Assembly: GCA_021809525.1 (NCBI GenBank)
Contig: JAKAYU010000009.1
Span: forward strand, 1 to 39,000
Reading direction: 5' to 3'
Source: Pseudomonadota bacterium
GTDB taxonomy: Bacteria > Pseudomonadota > Gammaproteobacteria > Steroidobacterales > Steroidobacteraceae
DNA length: 39,000 bases
In this document: positions 17,240-24,699 of the stretch, in pieces
Layout of the letters: every line of letters begins with the position of its first letter
Position numbering within the stretch: the stretch's first letter is position 1
Position numbers and translations under genes: made by a program
The notes under the pieces: model-generated
Database searches by the model: none
What the model was told of the DNA's origin: nothing
The model's input: the letters and a program-made list of their open reading frames with translations, nothing else

Positions 17240-18847
17240 ATGGCCGAATCGCACGCCACTGCCGTTCACGCCGAACATGACCACAAGCCGCATGGCTGGC
17301 GGCGCTGGGTGTTCGCCACCAACCACAAGGACATCGGCACGATGTACCTGATCCTCTCCGGGGTCATGTTCTTCATCGGCGGCACCGCGGCCATGGTGAT
17401 CCGGGCGCAGCTGTTCAAGTCCGGCATGAAGCTGGTCGACCCGGAGGTGTTCAATTCTCTGACGACTCTGCACGGACTGATCATGATCTTCGGGGCGATC
17501 ATGCCGGCCTGGGTGGGACTCGGGAACTGGATGATCCCCATGCAGGTCGGGGCGCCGGACATGGCGCTGCCGCGCCTGAACAACCTCAGTTTCTGGATCC
17601 TGCCGTTTGCCTTCACTCTGTTGGTCGGTTCGTTCTTCGTGCCGGGCGGCTCGATCGCCGGCGGCTGGTACATGTACCCGCCGCTGCTGCAGCAGTTCGG
17701 CGCCGCCTTCCCGATGACGATCTTCGCCATCCATCTGATGGGGATATCCTCCATCCTGGGCGCGATCAACATCATCGTGACCATCATGAACCTGCGCGCC
17801 CCGGGGATGAGCCTGCTGCGCATGCCGCTGTTCGTGTGGACCTGGTTGATCACCGCGTATCTGCTGATCGCGGTGATGCCGGTGCTCGCCGGGGCGGTGA
17901 CCATGCAGCTGACCGACCACTACTTCGGCACCAGCTTCTTCAACGCCGCCGGCGGCGGTGATCCGGTGCTGTTCCTGCACCTGTTCTGGTTCTTCGGGCA
18001 CCCCGAGGTCTACATCCTGATTCTGCCGGCCTTCGGCATCATCTCCGAGGTCATCCCGACGTTCGCCCGCAAGCCGCTGTTCGGCTACGACGCCATGGTG
18101 TACGCGACCGCCTCGATCGCGTTCCTGTCGTTCATTGTCTGGGGCCACCACATGTTCACCGTGGGCCTGCCGGTCGCCGCGCAGATGTTCTTCATGCTCT
18201 CGACGATGCTGATCGCAGTGCCGACGGGCGTGAAGGTGTTCAACTGGGTGGCGACGATGTGGCGCGGCTCGATGTCGTTTGAGCCGCCTATGCTGTTCGC
18301 GATCGCATTCGTGTTCCTGTTCAGCATCGGCGGGTTCTCCGGTCTGATGCTGGCGCTCGTGCCGTCCGATTACCAGTATCACGGCACCTACTTCGTGGTG
18401 GCCCACTTCCACTACGTGCTCGTGCCCGGCGCGGTGTTCGCCATCTTCGCCGGCATCTACTACTGGCTGCCGAAGTGGAGCGGCCGCATGTACGACATGC
18501 GGCTCGCCAAGTGGCACTTCTGGCTGTCGGCGATCTTCGTCAACGTGCTGTTCTTCCCGATGCACTTCCTCGGCCTCGCCGGCATGCCGCGCCGGGTGGC
18601 CGATTACGCCCCGCAGTTCACCGACTGGAACATGGTCGCCTCCATCGGCGGGTTCATCTTCGGCGCCTCGCAGCTGCTGCTTCCCTATATCGTCTGGAAG
18701 TGCGTGCGCTCGGGCAAGCCGATCGAGGCCAACTCGCCGTGGGAAGGCGCGCGCGGGCTCGAGTGGGAGCTGCCGTCGCCTGCGCCATACCACTCGTGGC
18801 AGTCCCCGCCGGGGGAGGCGGTCCTCGCCCACGCGGACAAGCACTGA
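17240..18847 (+). CDS. coxA: Cytochrome c oxidase subunit I
   Basis: The catalytic heme-copper subunit reduces O2 to water and pumps protons. The 535-residue product has about twelve membrane helices and all key ligands: H78 (low-spin heme), the GHPEVY block at 253-258 with the cross-linked His/Tyr and Glu, HH at 303-304 (CuB), K332 of the K channel, and H389/H391 in the AHFHYV heme block. The D-channel-type sequence GNWMIPMQVGAPDMALPRLNN is present near 95-115. The open frame begins at 17012 inside coxB, but ATG 17240, preceded by a GAGG ribosome site, gives the normal MAESHA start with NHKDIGTMY at 28-36. The aa3 A-type assignment is secure. Confidence 0.98.
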   Translation: MAESHATAVHAEHDHKPHGWRRWVFATNHKDIGTMYLILSGVMFFIGGTAAMVIRAQLFKSGMKLVDPEVFNSLTTLHGLIMIFGAIMPAWVGLGNWMIPMQVGAPDMALPRLNNLSFWILPFAFTLLVGSFFVPGGSIAGGWYMYPPLLQQFGAAFPMTIFAIHLMGISSILGAINIIVTIMNLRAPGMSLLRMPLFVWTWLITAYLLIAVMPVLAGAVTMQLTDHYFGTSFFNAAGGGDPVLFLHLFWFFGHPEVYILILPAFGIISEVIPTFARKPLFGYDAMVYATASIAFLSFIVWGHHMFTVGLPVAAQMFFMLSTMLIAVPTGVKVFNWVATMWRGSMSFEPPMLFAIAFVFLFSIGGFSGLMLALVPSDYQYHGTYFVVAHFHYVLVPGAVFAIFAGIYYWLPKWSGRMYDMRLAKWHFWLSAIFVNVLFFPMHFLGLAGMPRRVADYAPQFTDWNMVASIGGFIFGASQLLLPYIVWKCVRSGKPIEANSPWEGARGLEWELPSPAPYHSWQSPPGEAVLAHADKH

Positions 18848-18878
18848 ACGGCTTGCCGTGCGGCAGAGCAAGACGAAT

Positions 18879-19013
18879 ATGCCTGCAGAGGGGAGTGCCC
18901 TGACCGCCGAGCAGCGGCGCAAGGTGCGCATCACCGCCTGGGTGATGGGGCTCATCGCTGCCGGATTCTATCTGGCGTACATCATTCTGACGGTGATCCG
19001 GGCGCACCGCTGA
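18879..19013 (+). CDS. Small single-pass membrane protein of the cox cluster (44 aa)
   Basis: A 44-residue frame lies between coxA and coxC. It has a polar N-terminus beginning MPAEGSALTAEQRRK, one hydrophobic helix (about 19-39) and a short basic end, VIRAHR. A GTG at 18858 would add seven residues. Position and layout match the tiny cytochrome-oxidase-associated proteins that other proteobacteria carry at this place beside cox11. It may be a minor oxidase subunit or an assembly factor. The frame is tightly packed (31 bases after coxA, 34 before coxC), which supports it being real. No precise family can be claimed. Confidence 0.62.
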   Translation: MPAEGSALTAEQRRKVRITAWVMGLIAAGFYLAYIILTVIRAHR

Positions 19014-19047
19014 GCGGCCGGCACGTTGCACACAGGAAAGGGTCGCT

Positions 19048-19923
19048 ATGACAGACGCGCACGCTGACGACAGCAAGTACTACGTCCCCCACGCCAGCGC
19101 CTGGCCGATCGTGGCGGCGGTGGCGCTGTTCTCGCTCATGTTGGGCGCGGTGCTGTACTTCGACGGCGTCGCCCCAGTGTGGATCCTGTTGCCGGGCGTG
19201 CTGCTGCTCGCCTTCATGTTCGCGGGCTGGTTCTCCACCGTGATCGGCGAGAATCAGCACGGGATGTTCCATTTCCGCGAAGACCGCTCGTTTCGCATGG
19301 CGATGATGTGGTTCATCTTCTCCGAGGTCATGTTCTTCGCAGCCTTCTTCGGCGCGCTGTTCTATACGCGCATGTTCGCTGTGCCCTGGCTCGGCGGCGA
19401 GGGCGTCAAGGTCATGACCAACTTCCTGCTCTGGCCCCACTACGAGGCTGCTTGGCCGACCAACGGCCCCGGGCACGTCGGCGGGAGAACCTTCAGCGCA
19501 ATGAGCGCCACGGGCGTGGCGGCGATCAATACGCTCGTGCTGCTCACCAGCGGGCTCACCGTGACCATCGCCCATCACGCGCTGCGCAGTGGCAAGCGGC
19601 GCACGCTCACGGTGTTCCTGGCCCTGACCTTTCTCTTGGGGTTCACCTTCGTCGGGCTGCAGGCGCACGAGTACTACGAAGCCTACACCAAGATGAATCT
19701 GCGCCTGACGACCGGGATCTACGGCTCGACCTTCTTCATGCTGACCGGCTTCCACGGCCTGCACGTGACCATCGGCGCGATCATGCTGCTGGTGATCTGG
19801 TTCCGGGTGCTGCGCGGGCACTTCACCCCGGAGCGCCACTTCGCCTTCGAGGCGGTCGCGTGGTACTGGCACTTCGTCGATGTGGTCTGGCTCTGCCTGT
19901 TTATCTTCGTGTATTGGCTGTAG
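19048..19923 (+). CDS. coxC: Cytochrome c oxidase subunit III
   Basis: Subunit III is the seven-helix structural subunit that stabilises proton uptake and turnover of subunit I. The 291-residue product starts at ATG 19048 after an AGGAAAGG ribosome site. Recognisable blocks are the early HAS-WPI helix, RMAMMWFIFSEVMFF near 85-99, GFTFVGLQAHEYYEAY near 194-209, GFHGLHVTIGAIM near 233-245 and the terminal FEAVAWYWHFVDVVWL segment. It directly follows the 44-aa protein; the usual cox11 gene between coxA and coxC is missing. Confidence 0.97.
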   Translation: MTDAHADDSKYYVPHASAWPIVAAVALFSLMLGAVLYFDGVAPVWILLPGVLLLAFMFAGWFSTVIGENQHGMFHFREDRSFRMAMMWFIFSEVMFFAAFFGALFYTRMFAVPWLGGEGVKVMTNFLLWPHYEAAWPTNGPGHVGGRTFSAMSATGVAAINTLVLLTSGLTVTIAHHALRSGKRRTLTVFLALTFLLGFTFVGLQAHEYYEAYTKMNLRLTTGIYGSTFFMLTGFHGLHVTIGAIMLLVIWFRVLRGHFTPERHFAFEAVAWYWHFVDVVWLCLFIFVYWL

Positions 19924-19968
19924 AGGCACGCCGTCGGCCGCGCACCTCGCGCTCCCGCGGGGCGCGGC

Positions 19969-20193
19969 TCAACGCGGGGGCAGCACTCCGTGCGGTGCGA
20001 TCAGTCCGGCGTACCATGCGACCATGAGCAATGCGAACAGCGCGAGCGACAGCCCGATGCGGATGGTCAGCGCGCGGATCATCTTGCCGGAATCCTCCTG
20101 CCTGCCGCGCGCCAGATGAAACAGCGCCGAGCCGAGGCTGGCGATGATGGCGCCGAGGACAGCGATGACCAGCAGCCGGAACAGCGGTGGCAT
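19969..20193 (-). CDS. DUF2909-like twin transmembrane protein
   Basis: This is a 74-residue protein with two hydrophobic helices (about 3-25 and 44-66) joined by a polar loop, HLARGRQEDSGKMIRALTIRIG. It resembles the twin-transmembrane DUF2909 family found between coxC and surf1 in other gammaproteobacteria. The open frame extends to 20511, but ATG 20193 is the start that gives a clean two-helix protein. It lies on the opposite strand to the cox genes, 30 bases from the surf1 start, so the two promoters must be very compact. Function is unknown; conserved context implies a link to the oxidase. Confidence 0.7.
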   Translation of the reverse strand: MPPLFRLLVIAVLGAIIASLGSALFHLARGRQEDSGKMIRALTIRIGLSLALFALLMVAWYAGLIAPHGVLPPR

Positions 20194-20223
20194 GGGCGCA
20201 TTGTACCGGTTGCGGCCGCTGCG

Positions 20224-21006
20224 GTGAGCACCCGCCGGCAAATATTCACACTCGGCGGGCGCCAGTTCGCGCCCTCGCCGGCGCTGACGGTGCTCATGGC
20301 GCTGCTCGCCGTCGGGTTCATGCTGCTCGGCCGATGGCAGTGGCGGCTCGGCGATGCGCGCGCGGCGCAGTATGCGCGCTTCACGCGCGGGGCCGCCCGG
20401 GTGGTCGCGCTGGACGGTGCTCCCCTCGGGTCGGTGCCGGATTACCAGCGGGTGCGCGTGCGTGGCACTTACGACGGCGCGCATCAGTTTCTGCTCGACA
20501 ACAGCATCCACGACGGGATGGACGGCTATCAGGTGCTGACGCCGCTGCGGCGCGCGGGCGGTGGCGTGGTGCTGGTGGATCGCGGCTGGGTGCCCTTTAC
20601 CGGCAGCCGCGCGCGCTTGCCCGATGTGGCGCTCAAGGCCACCACGCCGGTGAGGGTGACCGGACGGGTGGGTGGGCTGCCGGTGGCCGGACTGTCCCTC
20701 GGGCGTGCGCCGCCGCCGCCGGGGCCGCGCTGGCCCAAGGTGACCAGCTTCCCGAGCATGGCCGAGCTGAGCGCGGTCCTCGGCCGGCCGCTTGAGCGGC
20801 GCATCCTGCTGCTCGATCCGGCGGTGCCCGACGGCTATGTGCGCGACTGGAAACTGCCGGGCATGCCGGCGCTGCAGAATTGGGGCTATGCGATCCAGTG
20901 GTGGGCGCTCGCGGCCGCGGCGGCCGTGATCTGGCTGGTGCTGAGCCTGCGGCGTCGCACTGCCCGGCGGGACAGCGCCCAGCGCCGCGGGGATGCGCTA
21001 CCATAA
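20224..21006 (+). CDS. surf1: SURF1-family cytochrome oxidase assembly protein
   Basis: SURF1 helps load heme a into subunit I. The 260-residue protein from GTG 20224 has the family layout: an N-terminal membrane helix (about 18-36) ending in LGRWQWRLGDA, a periplasmic domain with VRVRGTYDGAHQFLLDN near 76-92 and VLVDRGWVPF near 114-123, and a C-terminal helix preceded by NWGYAIQWWALA. The upstream part of the open frame is antisense to the DUF2909 gene and is discarded. The 3' end overlaps the longest possible ctaA frame by 14 bases. Confidence 0.92.
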   Translation: MSTRRQIFTLGGRQFAPSPALTVLMALLAVGFMLLGRWQWRLGDARAAQYARFTRGAARVVALDGAPLGSVPDYQRVRVRGTYDGAHQFLLDNSIHDGMDGYQVLTPLRRAGGGVVLVDRGWVPFTGSRARLPDVALKATTPVRVTGRVGGLPVAGLSLGRAPPPPGPRWPKVTSFPSMAELSAVLGRPLERRILLLDPAVPDGYVRDWKLPGMPALQNWGYAIQWWALAAAAAVIWLVLSLRRRTARRDSAQRRGDALP

Positions 21007-21031
21007 CCGGTACTTCCTGAGGAGTCGTCTC

Positions 21032-22075
21032 TTGGTCCCCGCATCCGTCGAGCGCTGGATCCGCGGCCTGTCGCTGGCCGCAGTGCTGCTGTGCTTCGCA
21101 GTCATCCTGCTGGGCGCTTACACGCGGCTGACCAATTCGGGGATCAGCTGCCCGGATTGGCCGGAGTGCTACGGCCATCTGACGCCGATCGGCGCGGCCG
21201 ACAGCCCGAGGGCCCAGGCACGCTATCCTGGGCGGCCGCTGAACGTGGATGACGCGTGGCACGAGATGATCCACCGCTACGTGGCGGGCACGCTGGGTCT
21301 GATCATCCTGCTGATCACCGCGCTCGCGGTCGCCTCGCGCGGCCGGATCGTCGGCAGCGTTTACGCCTTGGTGCTGTTCGCAACCGTCCTCGCCCAGGCC
21401 GTGCTCGGGATGCTCACGGTCACGTGGCTGTTGAAGCCGCCGATCGTGACGCTGCATCTGTTGTTCGGCATGACGACCCTCGGGCTCTTGTGGTGGATGT
21501 GGCTCACGCTGCAACGCAGCGCGTCGGCTGCGCCCCGCGCCCCGCCAGCCCCTGCTGCGGCAGCGCTCAGGCTGGCCTATCGCCTCGCGCTGTTCGGACT
21601 GGGCGTGCTCGCCGTGCAGTTTTTCCTCGGTGCGTGGACCAGCGCCAATTACGCCCAGTACGCCTGTCCGGACTTTCCGACCTGTCAGGGCTACTGGTGG
21701 CCGCCGCACATGGACTTCCGTGACGCCTTCGTGCTGTGGCGGAGTCTGTGGGTCGATTACCAGGGCGGCATCCTGCCCGAGGCGGCGCGGGTGGCGATCC
21801 ACTTCACTCACCGTCTCGGGGCGCTTGCCGTGACGCTGGTGCTGGGCGGGACCTGCGGCTACGTGCTCAGCCGGCGCGCGCTCTGCGCGGCCCGGCCGTA
21901 CGCGTATGCGGTCCTCGCCGCGCTCGTGCTGCAGCTGGCCATTGGCATCACCATGGTGCTCGAGAGCTTCCCGCTCGGGATCACCACGGCCCACACGGGC
22001 GGGGCGGCGCTGTTGCTCATGGCGCTGCTTGCGCTCGTGCACAAGCTGCATTCGATGCGCGCGGCGCGGGTCTGA
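21032..22075 (+). CDS. ctaA: Heme A synthase (COX15/CtaA)
   Basis: CtaA oxidises the C8 methyl group of heme O to a formyl, making heme A for the aa3 oxidase. The frame is open from ATG 20993, but a strong GAGGAG at 21019-21024 sits seven bases before TTG 21032, which gives 347 residues beginning at the first membrane helix, so the TTG is favoured. The protein has eight predicted helices, the YTRLTNSGISCPDWPECYG motif near 28-46, conserved histidines in HEMIHRYVAG and HLLFGMTTLG, a second CPDFPTCQGYWWP block and IHFTHRLGA. The duplicated Cys-containing blocks are typical. ctaB follows 16 bases later. Confidence 0.94.
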   Translation: MVPASVERWIRGLSLAAVLLCFAVILLGAYTRLTNSGISCPDWPECYGHLTPIGAADSPRAQARYPGRPLNVDDAWHEMIHRYVAGTLGLIILLITALAVASRGRIVGSVYALVLFATVLAQAVLGMLTVTWLLKPPIVTLHLLFGMTTLGLLWWMWLTLQRSASAAPRAPPAPAAAALRLAYRLALFGLGVLAVQFFLGAWTSANYAQYACPDFPTCQGYWWPPHMDFRDAFVLWRSLWVDYQGGILPEAARVAIHFTHRLGALAVTLVLGGTCGYVLSRRALCAARPYAYAVLAALVLQLAIGITMVLESFPLGITTAHTGGAALLLMALLALVHKLHSMRAARV

Positions 22076-22091
22076 GTCGAACGGGCCGCCG

Positions 22092-23015
22092 GTGAACAGC
22101 CTCTCGGAACTGACCAGCTTCGCGCCTGTCACGTGGCGCCGTTATCTGGAGCTGACCAAGCCTCGCATCGTCGCGCTCATCACCTTCACGGCGCTGGTCG
22201 GCACGCTGCTCTCGAGTCCGGGCTGGCCGCCGCTGCGCGCTCTGGTGTGGGGCACGCTCGGCATCGCGCTCGCTGCGGCCTGCGCGGCGGCCATCAATCA
22301 TGTACTCGACCGGCGCATCGATGAGCAGATGTCGCGCACCCGCTCACGCCCGCTGCCGCGCGGCCAGCTGACCGAGCGCAGCGCGCTGCTGTTCGCCGGG
22401 GCGCTCGGCCTGCTCGCCATGACGATCCTGTCGTTCCTGGTCAATCCGCTGACCGCGGTGCTGACGTTCGTCTCGCTGATCGGCTACGCGGTGATCTATA
22501 CCGTCTGGCTGAAGCGCGCCACGCCGCAGAACATCGTGATCGGGGGGGCGGCGGGCGCGGCGCCGCCGGTGCTTGGCTGGGCCGCCGTGACCAACACCAT
22601 CGATCCGCACGCACTGTTGCTGTTCTTGATCATTTTCGTGTGGACCCCGCCGCATTTCTGGTCGCTCGCCATCGCGCGCAAGGACGAGTACGCGCGCGTC
22701 GGGATCCCGATGCTGCCGGTGACGCACGGGATCGAATACACACGGCTGCAGATCCTGCTGTATTCGGTGCTGCTCACAGTGGTGACGCTGCTGCCGTTCA
22801 TCACCGGCATGAGCGGCCTGATCTATCTCGCCGCGGCGCTCGCGCTCGGGGCGCGGTTTCTCTATTACGCCGCGCGCCTCCAGTTCGCGCCACGGCCGCA
22901 CCTGCCGATGCGGCTGTTCCGCTACTCGATCAGCTATCTGATGTGGCTGTTCGCGGCGCTGCTGCTCGATCACTATCTGCCGACGACCCAGTTGCTGGCG
23001 CTGGCTCGCGGGTAA
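22092..23015 (+). CDS. ctaB: Protoheme IX farnesyltransferase (COX10/CtaB)
   Basis: CtaB adds a farnesyl group to heme B to make heme O, the substrate of the upstream CtaA. The 307-residue protein from GTG 22092 has YLELTKPRIVALI near 18-30 and the first Asp-rich motif NHVLDRRID at 69-77, followed by RTRSRPLP. KRATPQNIVIGGAAGAAPP and the WTPPHFWSLAI block follow, with about nine membrane helices. The C-terminus is complete (LFAALLLDHYLP). Its last 86 bases are overlapped antisense by the convergent 168-residue gene. The sco gene usual after ctaB is not here. Confidence 0.95.
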   Translation: MNSLSELTSFAPVTWRRYLELTKPRIVALITFTALVGTLLSSPGWPPLRALVWGTLGIALAAACAAAINHVLDRRIDEQMSRTRSRPLPRGQLTERSALLFAGALGLLAMTILSFLVNPLTAVLTFVSLIGYAVIYTVWLKRATPQNIVIGGAAGAAPPVLGWAAVTNTIDPHALLLFLIIFVWTPPHFWSLAIARKDEYARVGIPMLPVTHGIEYTRLQILLYSVLLTVVTLLPFITGMSGLIYLAAALALGARFLYYAARLQFAPRPHLPMRLFRYSISYLMWLFAALLLDHYLPTTQLLALARG

Positions 23016-23436
23016 GCAGAATCTCCCACGAGGAGAGGCGCCGGGCCTCGAGCAGCAGCACACCGGAGGCCTGATAGTGGTCGGCGTCGACCCGGCCGTA
23101 ATGCTCCGCGCCGTGATAGCCGGCCGCCCCGCAGCTGTACACCGACAGGATGCACCGCTCGAGCACCGAGAAGGTGCCCTGCACCTTGCCGAGCGTGGCG
23201 TTCTCCGAGGTCCAGCGCAGGCAGCCGCCTTTTTTGGCCGGTGGCTCGATGGAGTAGGCGTTGCGGAACTCGACCGGCGGGGAGCCCAGCACCTTCAGCG
23301 AGCCGGCAACGAGCCAGCACTCGTCCTGGTGGGCCACCTCGGTGCGGCATTCCGCCGGCAGTAGCTCGCCGTCCTCGCGCCAGAACGTCCCATTGCCGGT
23401 CCAGATCCCCGGCTGCAGCAGATAGGTGTGGATCAT
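22930..23436 (-). CDS. Unrecognised 168-residue protein coupled to LacI regulator
   Basis: I do not recognise this protein. Its ATG (23436) overlaps the LacI stop as ATGA, so the two are probably co-translated. It has no signal peptide or membrane helix. The first 140 residues alternate short beta-like stretches (TYLLQPGIWTGNGTFW, ECWLVAGSLKVLG, ILSVYSCGAAGYHGAEHYG, ASGVLLLEARRL), which could make a calycin- or lipocalin-like barrel. The final 27 or so residues are Ala/Ser/Pro/Asp-rich and are the antisense of ctaB, so they look like read-through tail rather than folded domain. Possible roles include sugar binding or modulation of the LacI protein; neither is shown. Confidence 0.6.
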   Translation of the reverse strand: MIHTYLLQPGIWTGNGTFWREDGELLPAECRTEVAHQDECWLVAGSLKVLGSPPVEFRNAYSIEPPAKKGGCLRWTSENATLGKVQGTFSVLERCILSVYSCGAAGYHGAEHYGRVDADHYQASGVLLLEARRLSSWEILLTREPAPATGSSADSDRAAAPRTATSDS

Positions 23437-24548
23437 GCCGGGCTCGCCGCCGCGCCGCCGCAGGACTCGCGCACGACCAGGCGCGGCGTGAGGATCATGC
23501 TCTCGGCCGGCCGCCCTTCGATCTGGTTGATCAGACTCTGTACCAGCGCCTCGCCGGCGCGTTTGGTGTCCTGGGAGACGGTGGTCAGCGACGGCCGGGT
23601 GAGCGCGCCCATCGGAATGCCATCGAATCCCACCACAGCCACGTCCTCGGGGATCCGGCGGCCCGCGGCCGTGAGCGCGCCCATCGCGCCGATGGCGATC
23701 AGATCGCTGGCGGCGAACACCGCATCGAATTCCCGGCCGCGCTCGAGCAGTGCGCCCAGCGCGGCACGGCCCGAGACCTCGGTCGACACCGCACTCGCCT
23801 GCAGCCGCGGATCAGGCTCCAGCCCGGCGGCGAGCAGGGTGTCGTGGTAGCCGCGATAGCGGTCCGCCATCTCCGGCGCCGACGGCGCGATCTCGCCGAT
23901 GAAGGCAATGCGGCGGCGGCCCAGCCGCACCAGGTGCTCCGCGGCGAGGCGTCCGCCGGCGAGGTTGTCACAGCCGATCGAGACGCCCGGATGATCGGGC
24001 AACACCTGTCCCCAGCGCACCAGATGCGCCCCGTGCGCGATGAGCGCCTCGAGCCGGCTGCGGTAGGCGAGGTAGTCGCCGTAACCGAGCAGAATGATCC
24101 CATCGGCCTTGTGGCTGTCCTCGTAGTCGGCCAGCCAGTCGCGCAGCAGATCCTGGAAGGACACCAGCAGGTCGTATCCCTGGCGCGAGCAGGCCCGGAT
24201 CATCGAGCCGAGCATGGAGTGAAAGAACGGGTTGATTGCCGAGTCGTCTGTGGTCGGATCCTCGAAAAACAGCAACGCCAGGGTCCCCGTCTGCTTGCGC
24301 CGCAGGCTCGAGGCGTTCTTGTCTACGTGGTAGTTGAGTTGGCGGGCGACTTCGAGAATGCGCTCGCGGGTGGCCGCCGAGACCATGGGGTCTGCGCGCA
24401 AGGCGCGGGAAACCGTCGACTGGGATACGCCCGCCATGTGGGCGATGTCGAGCGAATTGGCCTTGTGGCGCTTGTCACGCACGCGCAACGCCTCCGCCGG
24501 GGGCGGCGTACCCTCGCGTTGCGCCTCGGCCGATTGTGCATCGCGCAT
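23433..24548 (-). CDS. LacI-family transcriptional regulator
   Basis: This is a DNA-binding repressor of the LacI/GalR family. From ATG 24548 it has 371 residues; GTG 24593 would add fifteen, and a GTG at about residue 23 could also serve. The helix-turn-helix is SLDIAHMAGVSQSTVSRAL at about 32-50, followed by the hinge KNASSLRRKQTG. The rest is a periplasmic-binding-protein-like sensor domain with NPFFHSMLGS, ADGIILLGYGDY and the VVGFDGIPMGALTRPSLTTV end block. It lies between the GH13 alpha-glucosidase gene and the 168-residue gene, all on the same strand, so it is the natural candidate to control the locus with a glucoside as inducer. Its likely operators are listed separately. Confidence 0.92.
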   Translation of the reverse strand: MRDAQSAEAQREGTPPPAEALRVRDKRHKANSLDIAHMAGVSQSTVSRALRADPMVSAATRERILEVARQLNYHVDKNASSLRRKQTGTLALLFFEDPTTDDSAINPFFHSMLGSMIRACSRQGYDLLVSFQDLLRDWLADYEDSHKADGIILLGYGDYLAYRSRLEALIAHGAHLVRWGQVLPDHPGVSIGCDNLAGGRLAAEHLVRLGRRRIAFIGEIAPSAPEMADRYRGYHDTLLAAGLEPDPRLQASAVSTEVSGRAALGALLERGREFDAVFAASDLIAIGAMGALTAAGRRIPEDVAVVGFDGIPMGALTRPSLTTVSQDTKRAGEALVQSLINQIEGRPAESMILTPRLVVRESCGGAAASPA

Positions 24549-24644
24549 CTGGATTCGCACGGCCCATTGGCCGCCCCCCTCACCTCGAACCACCTCGTCC
24601 GGAGCCTAGTCTAAGTCATGCGCGCGTCGGTCCAAAATCAATTC

Positions 24645-24662
24645 CGTTGCGCATGCGCAACG
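24645..24662. promoter_or_regulatory. 18-bp perfect palindrome upstream of lacI-type gene
   Basis: CGTTGCGCATGCGCAACG is a perfect 18-base palindrome lying between the end of the GH13 gene (24700) and the start of the LacI gene. It has no loop or T-run, so it looks like a dimer binding site rather than a terminator. It could be the autoregulatory operator of the LacI protein or the site of another dimeric regulator. Its sequence differs from the ATACGTAT sites elsewhere in the locus. Confidence 0.5.
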
Positions 24663-24699
24663 TATCGCGTCGCATCCGGAGACTCAGAGCCGCCGGGGC

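Noticed and set aside
17198-18955. 585-codon minus-strand open frame opposite coxA
   Set aside because: Antisense shadow with His/Asp/Arg repeats produced by the reverse complement of membrane-helix codons.
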